From NCBI GenBank assembly GCA_935421135.1, contig OW285195.1, positions 9,268,391 to 9,332,390 on the forward strand: a stretch of 64,000 nt of DNA. Reading direction: 5' to 3'. Shown here piece by piece: positions 45,870 to 58,548 of this stretch. The notes under the pieces were generated by a model, which was not told the origin of the DNA, searched no databases, and saw only the letters and a program-made list of their open reading frames with translations. Positions within the stretch are counted from its first letter, which is position 1; the number at the start of each line of letters is the position of its first letter. The stretch comes from Bugulina stolonifera (Eukaryota; Bryozoa; Gymnolaemata; Cheilostomatida; Bugulidae). The position numbers and the translations under genes are program-made.

Positions 45870-45945
45870 CAGTTAGCAACAGGACGTTCCGAAAACTCTC
45901 GTGCGGTTGAGGTTTGAAAATTTCGGAACGTCCTGTTTTTAACTG
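45870..45945. other. 25-bp inverted repeat, 26-nt spacer
   Basis: CAGTTAGCAACAGGACGTTC (start of the left arm, 45870-45894) pairs with 45921-45945, with two mismatches and a perfect inner 17 bp. Possibly a relic of a small transposon or a hairpin in the upstream part of the sulfotransferase locus. Confidence 0.6.
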
Positions 45946-46851
45946 AAATTTTCAAACAGTTGCCAATTAGTCTAATGTGGATGTTAGCTTCAGCGCCCTT
46001 TTATACATGTAGCCTGTAGGTAGTATTGCAATGCTATCAACTAGTCCTATTGCGACACTGCTAGGTATATCTGTGTGCACATGATATTATATTGGGTAAA
46101 CAGCCACAAATGTGTCCAACACTTTTGTTCTATATGCAAGCAGTAGCTCTATGCAATGATAATGAATGGGGGAAGGGGTATTTAGTGGGAGACAGAGAGC
46201 AGCCAATCTGCATTCAATTGGATTGATGGGGTAGGACTTGCAATAAATTTGAATTGTATAGTTTTTAATTCTCCTCCTTGTTAGACATTTTTATGGAGAC
46301 ACAATGTTCATGTAAACTAGGCATGCATTCAACTATTTCTACTACTGCACCTAGGACTACATGTAGGAGTACCTGGTAATTAGAAAGTGAGAGGGTAATA
46401 GAGTTGTGGCCATAATAACAATATCATGTTACAGTGTTGTACGTTATAGCATAGTCTACAGGTAACAGCTACAGTACAGTAGCTTACGTATACATTATAC
46501 ATGTACATGTACATGTACATTATGTATTATGAGAATATGAGCTGTAATTGTACATGTTGTATGTACATGTATATAGTAGATACCTCATCTATTCCTGCAG
46601 TGTAAGGTGTTTTGGCCCTGAGCGTATCTCTGTGTATGCCGCTCCTTCGACTGGGACACAGAGTTGCAGTTTTTGCTGAAATTGTCATTCATATGCATCC
46701 CCGCAGTTTCGACAATGTTGTCAGTGTAGCCCAGATGTGTCTGCTTGACACTTGATGACAGAATATAACATTCTATCATAAGCACTGGGCATAACTTTAC
46801 ATGTATATTATTAGGCCTAAAAGTAGCTAAAACATGTTTGAATCAGAATAT

Positions 46852-47638
46852 TGTAATGGTACAGGACATTTGTATACGACTCCAGCTACCGGACAAAGCC
46901 CTACAGCACCCCTAAGTGCCTAGTAGTTGTCACAGCGCTATTCAGCTGACACTCAAACTCTCATAACTAGCTGCTCGTATACCTACATTCAACTGTATTG
47001 CATGTTAAACCATTTAATTACTGTCTATATACGTGTATCCATGTGTTTATACCCATTACATACTGATGTGCATTCATGTATGATTATTACTAAGTCTTTT
47101 AATGCCTTTTATACCCATGTACAGAGGCCCGACCTCTCAGAATCCATTGATATTCATTTTGTACATGAATTGGACCATTATAAGCAACTTTTGTAAAACC
47201 CGACCTATTTTGGGTTGGCCGTCGGGCTTCTGGCGGCCATGTTGTTGCGCAACCTCCGGACGACCTTACGTCGTCTTTTCCCGACACTACGTCGGCCGGA
47301 AGTCCTTATACTATATAAAGGGCATTGTTTCACAGTTCATTGTCTCAGTCTTCACTTGGCTTTCAATAAAGACACATCTATACTTGATACAGAGACTTTC
47401 TCTTCCTTTTACTAGGTCATTCGCTTTGCGAACCGCCTACTAGGTCGAACTACTCTCTTTCCTTGTATAGTCTGAAGGTCGGACTTGAGATCAGATGGGT
47501 CGTCTTTGGTAGTATTTGGGCTACTGAGACCGCTCGATCTTTCATGTAATGCGAAGTCCTATTACCACTCATAGGCACTTCATTTCTGGGTCGGTAGTCA
47601 TCCAAGGACGACCGCACCAAATCACAGAAACCATTACA
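46852..47638 (+). mobile_element. Solo LTR, 787 bp, flanked by ATAT
   Basis: It starts TGTAATGGTACAGG and ends ATTACA. ATAT lies at 46848-46851 and 47639-47642. R/U5 is nearly the same as in the full element at 15146, while U3 begins differently (a CAGGACATTTG segment), indicating a sister subfamily shared with 62541-63324. Confidence 0.92.
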
Positions 47639-47680
47639 ATATTATGTAATTATAATGTATAATCTTCTTTATAAATAGAA

Positions 47681-47885
47681 GACTGTGCAATTTTGGCTAA
47701 GACTGTGCCATATTGGCTGAGACTGGGCCATATTGGCTGAGACTGGGCCATATTGGCTGAGACTGGGCCATATTGGCTGAGACTGGGCCATATTGGCTGA
47801 GACTGGGCCATATTGGCTGAGACTGTGCGATATTGACTGAGACTGGGCCATATTGGCTGAGACTGGGCCATATTGGCTGAGACTG
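47681..47885. repeat. 20-bp minisatellite, about 10 copies
   Basis: Tandem GACTGGGCCATATTGGCTGA, very homogeneous. It lies just upstream of the sulfotransferase exon at 47956. Apparent Gln/Ser/Pro open frames on the - strand come from the period. Confidence 0.92.
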
Positions 47886-47955
47886 CTATTATGTACTCAT
47901 AAAGTAATATACCTCAGCTCAGTGTATACATGTTTATTATGTGCACTTCATGTAG

Positions 47956-50693
47956 ATCATCAAGTTGTTCCCAATGGGTAGAGAGAGACAGAGTAGCATT
48001 GTTTACATAAGAATGAATGGCACAGCTGGTACAGTCTTCTACAATGTGATGAGATCTTACAAACACTGGCATAGTGTACCAGCTGTAGGGGCAGGTAACT
48101 TTGTTACTACTTATTATTATAATATTGTAATCTATCAGTAGGGACAAGGCGCTACCTGTCTATACACTGTACCATCACTGTATACCTGTGTAAAGGGAAG
48201 CCTCCTTTAGGTGTTCTACATAATGTACCAAATGTCGGCTGCCATGTAGTCTGGCAATTTCATAACTTACATAACGTAGACAAGTAAGGTTATCGTTCCT
48301 GGAGTCTTGTGTTTCTGGTCCTAGAGGACAACGGCTGTATGACATATATAAGCCTGTGCTCCATACTTTTATGTCTAATTATATTATTCAATCGTTCTTG
48401 TAGATGCTGCAGCGTTGGAACCCGAGCTAATCATATACAACAGACTGCCACCACGACCACATATATTAGCCTCAGATTCTACAGCTGTGTTTCACAAACA
48501 CGATGATAACACATACTATATAAGTTCTATACAGGAGCCAGTTCAGTGGTTTACAGGCTATCTCAACTCTTATTACAGGTACTCTCTGACTTTTATTCTC
48601 TAACCAGGCATTATATCATGTACTATAAATACCTAGATGTCCATGTGGTAATCTAACTGTAGGCCTCTGCGTTGACCTTACAGGAACCTTGGAGTAGATC
48701 CTAAGGAAGTACTGAAACAGGATAATCTGTTCTATCAGCAAGCAGGTTCTATATATCGGATTCACAACGTATTCCTTCAACAGTTTGGTGAGGAGCGTAA
48801 ACTTATATTATTGTGAACAAGAAACATTATTGTAATGATAAGTAATATTTTACAGACTTTCAGTCGATATTTTGGATAAAGTTTGTTGAGATGGTATGTA
48901 GCTGTAGTAGTCTGTAATGTTTTGTTGGGAGTTGCCTCCACTTCTTAGGCTACCATCTTATCACTTAGTAAATATTCAGAGTAGTATATAAATGGTGCTA
49001 CACATTGACTGATTATACACTGCACTAGGCTTATTGATACCAACTTATCACTCGACTGACACTCCTGCACAAGCCAAAGCTGGGCCGCACGCCTGCAACA
49101 TTTTTCCAGAATGACAACAGGGAAACTGAATGTTTGAAAGATGGATTATCACATTCTAGGCGGTATCGCCTCTAATTTTGCTAAAAATTTTCAGCCAAGT
49201 GAACCAATGTCTCTAAAGCATGCTAGACAACAGTTATGGTAACTGGTAATAATACTAATTTATTTTAGGGTTTAGTTCATCAGCTGTCTCAGTATTCAAT
49301 GAGAGAGAGGTTATGGAGTATATAGAGCACATAGAGAAGAAATATCACCTCGTTATGCTAGCTGAATATATAGATGAGTCGCTAGTTCTGCTCAGACGTC
49401 TTATAAACTGCTCTATGAAAGGTGAAACGACTCCACTACAATACAGTTTATTCATGATTGTATAATATGTGGCATCATTGTTACAGTTTATACATACACA
49501 TCTGGTATCACTGTTACAGTTTGTGCATGTAAATGTGGTATCACTGTTACAGTTTATACATTTATATGTGGTATCACTGTTACAGTTTATACATGTACAT
49601 GTGGTTGTCCGACAGGTTAGTCGGGTTTGTAGCTTGAGAGTCCCATCGCAACAGCAATGTGACACCGACACACTAGACAGGTTTCTCTAAGTGGTTGATG
49701 CATGTAGTATAACATAATGTGTTCTGATTGGCTCTTTAGATATCTTCTATATGCCCCGGCACCGGATACACAAATTAGCAGAGGTTTCACTTTCACAGGA
49801 AGAAAGGGCTGTACTTTTGGATGCTAAGCATAATCTCGGAGACCAGTTATTATATCTACACATGAACAGAAGTTTCTGGAATAAAATAAATGCATATGAA
49901 GATTTCTATGTTGAAGTAAGCATATAAGTTGTCTGATATAAAGTTGTTGATGACTATTTCCGTTGTTGTAAAGGTGCATGTATGTGCACTGAAATGGTGT
50001 TCACCATCTTTCTGAAGGCATGTTTGAACTTTCAATATATTCACTGACCGTATATGCTTAGTATATACCAGCCGAGCTATTGACATATTCTTGTAGCTGG
50101 AAGAGTTCAGAAAGCTGAATACTGAGGTTATAAACTTCTGTGACGGTGGAGCCAGAGGAGGAGCGCCGGGACATAGACTGTTCTTGAGTAACTCATGGGA
50201 AGACGATCTCCTGATAGATAGTGAGTAGCTCATACAGTTGTGTGTCTGTTACACTGAGAGTTGTCTTGTCATGGTATTTATGTGTATAAACATGAAATTA
50301 TAGCATTATACTGCTACCTTTTAAAAAGTTTGAACTCAAGCACTATTTAGTATAGCGGTTTTTCACATCTTGCTAACTAATCACTGGGTAGGTTGGTGAA
50401 TAGCTCTAGTAGTCAGACCCAACACATTAGCCCATCAGTAATGATGCTTTAAACCGGAGCCATGATTGTGGGTTTACATAACTGCATATCAATTAATTTC
50501 GTAATTATAAATATTGTTTCGTCACCAAAATTTGCTGCTAGTTGATGTTTTCCATTAGACATTGCACATCACATCAAACTACCAGATGTTTTATTTTTGA
50601 ACATTTTTAGGCATAAGCTTCTTTCACACAGCAATATTTATCTGTGTTTTAGGTGCAAAGTGTAAGGACTTGCACACTGAAACCATAAAGTGA
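47956..50693 (+). CDS. Galactose-3-O-sulfotransferase-like protein (N-terminus missing)
   Basis: Exons: 47956-48094, 48404-48578, 48684-48787, 49269-49421, 49740-49915, 50097-50220, 50653-50693 (stop 50691-50693). All phases agree; 303 residues are visible. The family (Gal3ST) transfers sulfate from PAPS to the 3-OH of galactose on glycolipids and glycoproteins in the Golgi. Signatures: a PAPS-loop-like segment IRMNGTAGTVFYNVMRSY; YISSIQEPVQWFTGYLNSYY, matching the family's RDPV..F.S.F.YY region; then the highly characteristic YHLVMLAEYIDESLVLLRRL followed by DIFYMP; and LHMNRSFWNKINAYEDFY near the C-terminus. Odd point: the family loop is usually HKTGSST-like, and here the Lys position appears to be Asn, so activity is uncertain. 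Exon 47956 is shorter than 60 codons and was found by its phase and motif. An N-terminal anchor exon may be 45576-45802. Confidence 0.78.
49467..49602. repeat. 33-bp intronic tandem repeat, about 4 copies
   Basis: Repeats of GGTATCACTGTTACAGTTTA followed by TACAT(G/T)TA-type sequence, inside the sulfotransferase intron 49422-49739. Confidence 0.85.
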
Positions 50694-53172
50694 ACTCAAC
50701 AGATAATGGAGATAGAAAAGAGGTATTCAGAGCTATTGATGCAGACTGTCGTTGCTTATATAATTTTCTTAGTGAATATAACCGTAAAATAGTAATCTTT
50801 AAATGATATACTGTATATACCATGTGTTCTATAGCAACTGCCTCTAAGATAGGGTGTATATAATGTAAATATATGTACACATTTGCACAATGTGTTTCAC
50901 TTGTATATAATGTTTTATAGTAATGTAACATTATATTGAACCGTTCTGGGATTTATATGATCTGGCTCAGCTGGTTTTAGTATGTGACTCAGGACTGATA
51001 ACTACTACGCTATTCTACATACATCCGTGCCCATGCAGATCAAAACATTGATAAGTTATCAATTATAGTAATGTCCATAATGTTAAAAAATATTTTTTGC
51101 TTTTTGATTTTTATGTTTTTTTAGGGGTCTTTATGGTAATTTCTTTTGGACCAATGAGTCAGTTTTCCATGCTAATTCAGCTTTGGTGAATTTCACCTTG
51201 ACTTATTTGACTACACCAGGTCAAAATTAGCAATGTTGGGCATTTTTGAGTATCATTTAGGTACTATTCAGATATTGCTAACTTTGACTGGGTATAGTCA
51301 AGGCTTGTGATTTTAGTAGAGTGTTAGTAGAGTGTTAGTGAGTTTAGGTAAAGGGGGGAAAAATAAGAAGTAAATACTAATTAAATACATCCATTTTATT
51401 TATGAGCTGCTTGTATTTAGACCATCATGGTGAATACATACAGGTAGGTCAATGCATCCACAAACTTTTTGCTGAAATCTTTTAACCAATATTTTGTAAA
51501 AACAATTGTCCAGTGGCCAACTTTTTTCCAATAGTAATGTAATGTGGTTTTTATTAATGTTTTGAAGAGGTTCAACATGATTAGATTTATGTTGTACATG
51601 TGACATACAGGAAAGTTATAATGCTACAAGTTTTGCAGAAACCTATGCATTTCAAATAGAAGTTGCCTACTCTTTTCTACGTGTCTTACGTGAAAGGATG
51701 GCCAATTTGGGAGGAGTTATTCTCTCTTGGAAACGCTTGCGGGTTTTCGAATATATAGACGAACATTTGAATCGCTGTCTATCAAGGAGACTCGATGTGA
51801 GCCGTTGCCTGTGGTAACGGAAACCACTGAGTGCGAGTTGATGTTTCAGATGATCACGTTGAACTTGATTTGTTTACTATCTTGTTTTCTTCGTCTTGTC
51901 CCTCATTGGAGTCATTGTTACTGAATTAGCATTTGCAGCCGTAAGTAGGATTAACTGCATGAAAGTTTTCTAAGTTGTTCTATCGATTCATCCAAATGCA
52001 ATTTTAGTCTGACAATATGAATATTATATATAATTATAATTATATTTATATTATAAAATATTATAAATATTATATTTAATATATTTATTGAACTCAACAA
52101 ACTCTTACTCAGCTGAGAAAATATGCCAATATGAATATCAATATGTAATAACACAGTCATATCATAGGCTAGAGCATATTTGATATTATTATTTTTTATG
52201 GGTATTTATCTATATCAAATACTGGAGTGCTATTATTGCTACAGTTACAGTAATTATATAATTTAAATAACTATAATTATAATATCAAATATGTATGTAT
52301 GTTTGAAAGTGACATTTTATGTAAATGCCGTTAATTTTTGATAGTTATAGTAACAACCTTGAACTTATTTAATTCATATATTATAGTGCTTTTAGTCATT
52401 TAATCATTGAGTATTAAAGAAACCATAATCATTATTAAATAGGTTTTATTAGATTAACATTTTGATTTTAGTATACAAGCATGTGAATATAATATTATTT
52501 ATAGATTTACTTTTGATTTGCAGATATTATAAGTAAAATAGTAAAATACATGATGTTGCAATCAATGGTGAACCTATCATAATCAATAGTATAAGCAGTG
52601 GAGTAGAGGTGAATATGTTTTGCCTAGACTTTGACTGTACTTTGTTAAACTTTTATACGTACTTATATGGGCCTATAGTTAAACTTGTATATTATATATT
52701 ATATGAATGACTCATAAGGGAATGTTGGCTCAGTCTTTCTTCTTTAAAACTATTTTAGTCTGAATTGACTCTATCCTTACTTAAGTTAAGCTGTATTGTT
52801 GAGCATATGGTTAAGAACAGCGATTGTTTTTTTTGCTGTTACAGACTCATGCGAGGCTAATGGAAGCTACATTTATGAACGTTTTAGTGTTGAAAAGTAT
52901 ATAAATTGATTTTTTATAACTCAGTAGAGTTCTAGGTATTATTGAAAATTAATATTAATAGAACTACTTATTTCATTTCTCCATTCCATTTGTTTACCTT
53001 AGGTACGGCTGCACATTGGTGGTGGTGAAATATATCACAATTTATTGCTGCCTTTTTCCTGAAGTAGATTAAGATATTGGGGTGCAGGCTAGGTTTCCGT
53101 TCTTCATTATATTTTTGAATCATCTTGATGTGTAATTTGACTTTCCAGCGAAGTTGTCTAGAAAAAGCCAAA
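50694..53172. other. Intergenic region, no gene recognised
   Basis: Mostly AT-rich (very much so at 52000-52600). The open frame near 51727-51924 has no recognisable domain or clear splice partners. The SAXO4 promoter and 5' UTR should lie near the right end. Confidence 0.4.
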
Positions 53173-56100
53173 ATGGTGAAGTTTCCAGTAGGCAGGCCAC
53201 ACCCACATATTCTACAGAGTCATGGTGCTGATAAGAACATCAACAAGTTTTATATAACAGAGAACTCTACTCATTATACTAGAGGTACATGTAAATATAA
53301 TGATATATAACAAAGCTAGTCAATGACGAATCGATGTCGTGAGAGTATTAGTGTGGGATGTGCCGTGATTGTATCAGTTTGACCAACGGCAATGCAATAG
53401 ATTAACTTATGTACGAATTGTTTGATGGAATCAAATCCATTTAACGGTTGTAGTCTCATGTAGTAATTGTTCACTTTATTACTTATTTAGGCTATGAGAA
53501 GTTCCAACCTAGACCCGGTAAACACACGGGGACGGGATATGCATCTAACTTTAGGCCTCAAATATTCTACACAAGACATCTAGATGAAATCGACAATCCT
53601 ACTATGGCGTAAGTTTAAAGATGAATTCTTCAGAAGGATATATATTAGTCTAATGAGCTTCCCATAGATTTTATCAACTTGGTTTTATCTTTTACTATGT
53701 ATGCGATATATGTCAGCATATTTTAGTGTATGCCTTGCCATAGCAGCTAGTTGGTTGAAATATAAACGTATTTGTAGACGTATTTGTGCTGACAATTATG
53801 ACTCAGTAACCACAAAGCATTTCCTGCCTTATGACACTCCGACTGGGAAGGAGGAATTACCGATGTTTACTCATCAAAGGACAACAGGGTTTACCAAACA
53901 ACCTCCTCTAACAGTGCCCACCCAGAGAGAAGTAAGTACCATAGCCTGCATACTGCATGATTATAATTAGTATAATGACATCTGGGAATCATGGTTATGG
54001 CTCAAATTAAGTTGCATGCTCTCTTCTTGCACACATTATGCAGTAACGGAAGTATGTATTGTGTTCAGGTGCAGTCTGTTAATGCCAACGCTAGGCTAAA
54101 TGTCCTGCCCAACGACTACCAGCCAAAGAAAAAGTGTCATCTGCAGAAAATACAATCTAAAGACCCAGTAGAAGATGAGAACCACTATTATGGTCCTAAT
54201 TATATGTCTACTGAAGCTACCAAACAGTTTGTGAAGAAACCTCTGAATGGACCCCAAGGTTGGTTGCTACATGTTGTGTTGGTATATCATGTGGTATAGT
54301 ATAGAGATGATGTCGTGCTGTAGTATGTTATAGTTTGTAGGGTTGTGGAACAAGTAGTCATATTATGAGCTGTATACTCATTTCATGTAGTTGGTATGGT
54401 AGCCAATTATTTGGCCCAAGTAAGGAGGCATTATCCCACCAATGATGATATAATGGAGATGAAATTATTTGATCCAAGTGATTTGTCAACATGTGGAGAG
54501 AAAATCTATTACATAATGTATAACTCTAGAATATGACATCACTCAAGACTAACTTTAATTTATAATATTTATCTAGTACTGTATGTGACATTGATTGTAG
54601 CCGTGATGCCCATGATAGTGAGTAACAACCATATAGTGTTCCCCAATACTCAAGAATATATTTTGTATCATGCTACCTTATTTCTAACCTTGAATGTATG
54701 ATTAGTGTAATGCATGCAGACAGCTTGAGTTATTAAGTATGATGTAGTTTCACTCCCAGAATCGTTCCACAAGTTGTAAGCATTCTCAACGTTACACAAA
54801 TGGTACCATAGCTCAAGTCTGTGTATAATTACCACAGATTATTTTTACATGATTATCACTACGCTATCATCAATCACACACTCTGCCTTTATTAAAACAT
54901 GCTTTTCTAGATCACCTAGAATAGAAACAAATTATATTTTGTGTTTGCAGTTGATCTGTCGACGACCACTCTCGGTCCAAATGAGATATCAGGGTTTGTG
55001 CATAACAAGAACGTAGAACCTTTGACCTTTCACCCTGACCTCTGTCATAAGGGTAATCTACCTGGCTGGATGACTAATAGACCTACAGGTGTGAGCATCT
55101 TCAAGACAGACTACAACAGATATGGCCGTCCTTATGTGAGTGTCGCTCTTTCAGTCACACGTTATGCTGTATTAATACTAACTATAGCCAAGAAAGGAAG
55201 TTGATTTGTTTTATATCATTGCATGATACATTTTGTCTGTTATACATTATGTAAAAGTGGAAGAACGGATATGGAATTCAAGTTTGTAATTAGCTTCTGG
55301 GCTACTAATATTTTCTTGAACATTGCGCAGGGTGATGAGAAGAACCCTCAAGTTACGTTTACCTCAGACAGGGGCACAGGCTTTGTGAGAGAGAAGACAC
55401 AGCCAGAATATGTTAGAAAGATTCACAGTGATGTAAGTACTACTTGATTAGGATCAATGGATCAATGTTATATATCATCATTCAAACTTTTATCACATGT
55501 ATAGTGTACATTTATATATTCATACTGTAAATACACTGCATTCATATCAATTCAAGATTGACTGCTCTATGAACTTATGTCTCGTATTGTTCTAATCAAT
55601 GCTATAATATTACTCTGTGATTACTGATGATAGTGGTCAATAGCGGTAAGTATGTGTAGTCCTATCCCAGGTCTCTCTCCTTATGTTCTGTAGCAGGATA
55701 TGTGGCTCCGCCCACTCTTGGTGGATACATACTTGTATATTGTGTAATAGTATTCTGGGAACGTTGGCTTACCCTTCTTACGTATTACTTTACCATATAT
55801 AGGCATACGTTCACATACGTTTAAACATATTTTACCCTAGCAAACACGCTCTTCTTCCATTAGTTCTGGCAGATGTATATTTAGCTCCTACTACTATTCA
55901 TTGAGCAGACAGAGAGTTGTCTTCTGCTGAATAGCAGTTCCTCGTATTCCTCCCTGCTAGTGGTGCCCTCTGCTAGCTAATCTTCTTTAGTTGTACGTGT
56001 ATATTAGTAGTGCTGGTTCCTTTACATACTCGATCGCTATAGCATTAGTGAATGTATAGTAATATTTATAAATAAAGGTATAATTTCTAGATGCTATAAT

Positions 56101-58548
56101 AGCATACTGTAGGTGATGGTTCTGTATTACTGCGATATTATTTTAGATGCTGCCCTAGATGCCAATGCAATAAACCATGTTTATGGGTAGTTATCCATGT
56201 ATTTGCATATTATAGTAGAAGTAATGTAGACTGACCTCTCTCTACCTGTGGCTATATTCTACTGTTACCTTTTATTTGTTAGATGCTACTCCTTAGAGAT
56301 CATTAGTTTAGTACCCTAGTAACTGGTTAGTTTTGTCCCACCCTGCCGCCCTGCCACTGTAAACAGGATATAGTAACAAGCTTCGTCCATAGATAATATC
56401 GCGGACTCTACTCATACTTGATCGATGACAGTAGTTGTAAACCTATGATGAATACATATACATACATACATAATACCATTTTATTCATCACTATTTTCAA
56501 ATCTCTTTGTGGACATTCATTGTGTTGCACAATGTTATTTATTATATCATCCGTTCTCATAAAGAGATAGTCCCACTATCTAACCAAGTAGACAAGTCTG
56601 CACTTTTGTACATGTATACTCTTCTTGACATCATATCCTGTTACTGCAGGCATATGACCGGGCAGACCAGATGCCTGCTGCGAGACTGTCTCACTTGAAG
56701 AAGGTAGACCCGGCAGAATACATGAATGCTACACATCCTAACAATGGCAGCTCTACAGCTCAAATATTCTACAGAGGTAAACAGAGACCAGACTTGTCAT
56801 ACGCTGATAGGTAAGATGAATGTGCATGTGGTTAGTAAAACACATAGCAGACCTGTCATACACCAGTTCTATACTCGGTAAAAAAAACATTTAGTATTAT
56901 TTTATGTTATTGATTGTCGTCTGCTTTAAATATTATTTCCATGTGTGTTAATTGTCGCTAAATAGTGTTTGGTAAGGTTAGGGAGTCAAGTATATCGTTA
57001 ATTTCCCGTTTAATTGGGATGAGTAGGAAGCATGCTGCATGGCGGATATACATGAGCAGTCATTGGCTACACTCATGTCTGCTGTATAAAACTCATGTAA
57101 TCATATAACATAAATCAATAGTTTTATTACAGAATAATTGTTGCCTTATTGATTGATCAACCATTGAATTCCAACTAATAGTTTTTAGTGGTCCCACCTG
57201 AGTCCTTATAAAACGCTAATAGCTAATAGCAGCCCAGCCGTTTATATCTTATTGAAAGTTCAGTAGTTTTTTGTAATATTATGTTTTTTAATATATATTG
57301 TGGTAAATGGGGACACGTTCACTGAATTCCATTTGATCTAGACAGTGAAAGCGGTCATAATGTTCTTTCCATAGGCTTGATCACACCGGAGTTGGCAGCA
57401 AAGAAATGACTGGTTTCTCAGAGAATAATGACACTTGGCACTACAAGAAAGATGATATCGCTAGATTTACTACTGACAACCATGTCAGGTGGGTACATGG
57501 GTCAGCAGGTGCTTGTAAACTATGCAGTTATCTGAAAGTAAATACAGTGCTTACAATCATGTAGAACTTGACACTTAAAAGTTTAGTTTCGTTGCATTAA
57601 TTTTTATTTTTTAATTCATCGGTTATCCACCGTATAATTGAAATAATTTGAGTAAAGACCGTCTGTATAAACAAATAGCTCTTTAACTACTGCAGGTGTG
57701 TTAACCTACCAGATGTAGATTGTAAAACAAAGTATCATGAACTGTAAATATTGTCATAATATTATATTGTTTGAATATGATTAACAGTAAATATGTTAGA
57801 TTTACTTGCTGTTGTGCTTCCATTTGCGTACAACTGTGATTATGTAGCCATAGAAACATAGACTGTGAGCACAAAGTACTATGTTAACACTGTAATGCAG
57901 GTTTACTGACCCCACCCCTATGGGTAAAGCTAGAGAAGGATTTGTGCAAGGTGGAGTAGAAACAATGAAACAGGATGGGTTTACCAAGAGCACGTCTGTC
58001 CACCAGTTTGGACCTGAGATAGACTCTACAGCTACTCTGAGACGACTCGCTCCATACGTATCCAGGTACCCTCTCCTTCTCTAAACAGATGCAGTTTATC
58101 AAATTTGTATATATATTTAAATTTTGAGCTCTACAACTTGCAGTATGCCATAGAAGGTGCTATTTTAGTCATAGCTGTAGAAGTTGTCCTACTTTTACAA
58201 ATATATGGATTAAAGAGAGGACAACTTTAACACAATATTCTATTGTCTATTTGTTTTACTTGCACATGTTATGCAATATTTTCTATCATTATACAGTTTA
58301 GATTTTAAATGGACAGTTTGAAATTTGTTTGTACTGCTTGTAAATAGTGATACACAGTTAAATGTACATAGACCATTTGAAATTGTCACAATGCTTTTCC
58401 CTGGTTTACTCTTCTCTAATAATTTTATCTTGAGACCAAACTGTTTTATATTTTCTTTAGGAGCATAAAGGCTAGAGATCAATTCTATGATGACCATACA
58501 TATGATAGTAAAGCGAGTCTGATACAGAGGTCTATGACAGTGATATAA
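53173..58548 (+). CDS. SAXO4: Stabilizer of axonemal microtubules 4 (PPP1R32 orthologue)
   Basis: Ten exons: 53173-53284, 53491-53608, 53778-53931, 54069-54258, 54951-55135, 55331-55432, 56650-56810, 57375-57488, 57901-58065, 58461-58548. Phases agree throughout, giving 462 residues, close to the human protein's roughly 425. The start is chosen at AAAATGGTGAAG because MVKFPVGRPHPHI aligns with the family N-terminus (MGKLPLGVVSPYV-like). Conserved segments are YEKFQPRPGKHTGTGYASNF followed by LDEIDNP, DPVEDENHYYGPNYMSTEA, GTGFVREKTQPEY, KEMTGFSENN and LRRLAPYVSR. The family is a ciliary/flagellar axonemal microtubule inner or associated protein, also reported as a protein phosphatase 1 regulatory subunit. 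Its presence implies ciliated cells. AATAAA words at 59190 and 59236 are candidate, unproven polyadenylation signals. Confidence 0.88.

Noticed and set aside
47681..47885. CRISPR-like regular array
   Set aside because: The 20-bp repeats are contiguous with no spacers, in an animal genome: a minisatellite.
48856..48894. Possible small exon (DFQSIFWIKFVEM) in the sulfotransferase
   Set aside because: Including it breaks the phase. Joining 48787 directly to 49269 restores the family sequence QQFGFSSSAVSVF.
51727..51924. 65-codon open frame upstream of SAXO4
   Set aside because: No domain, no clear splice links, and it lies in an AT-rich intergenic stretch.
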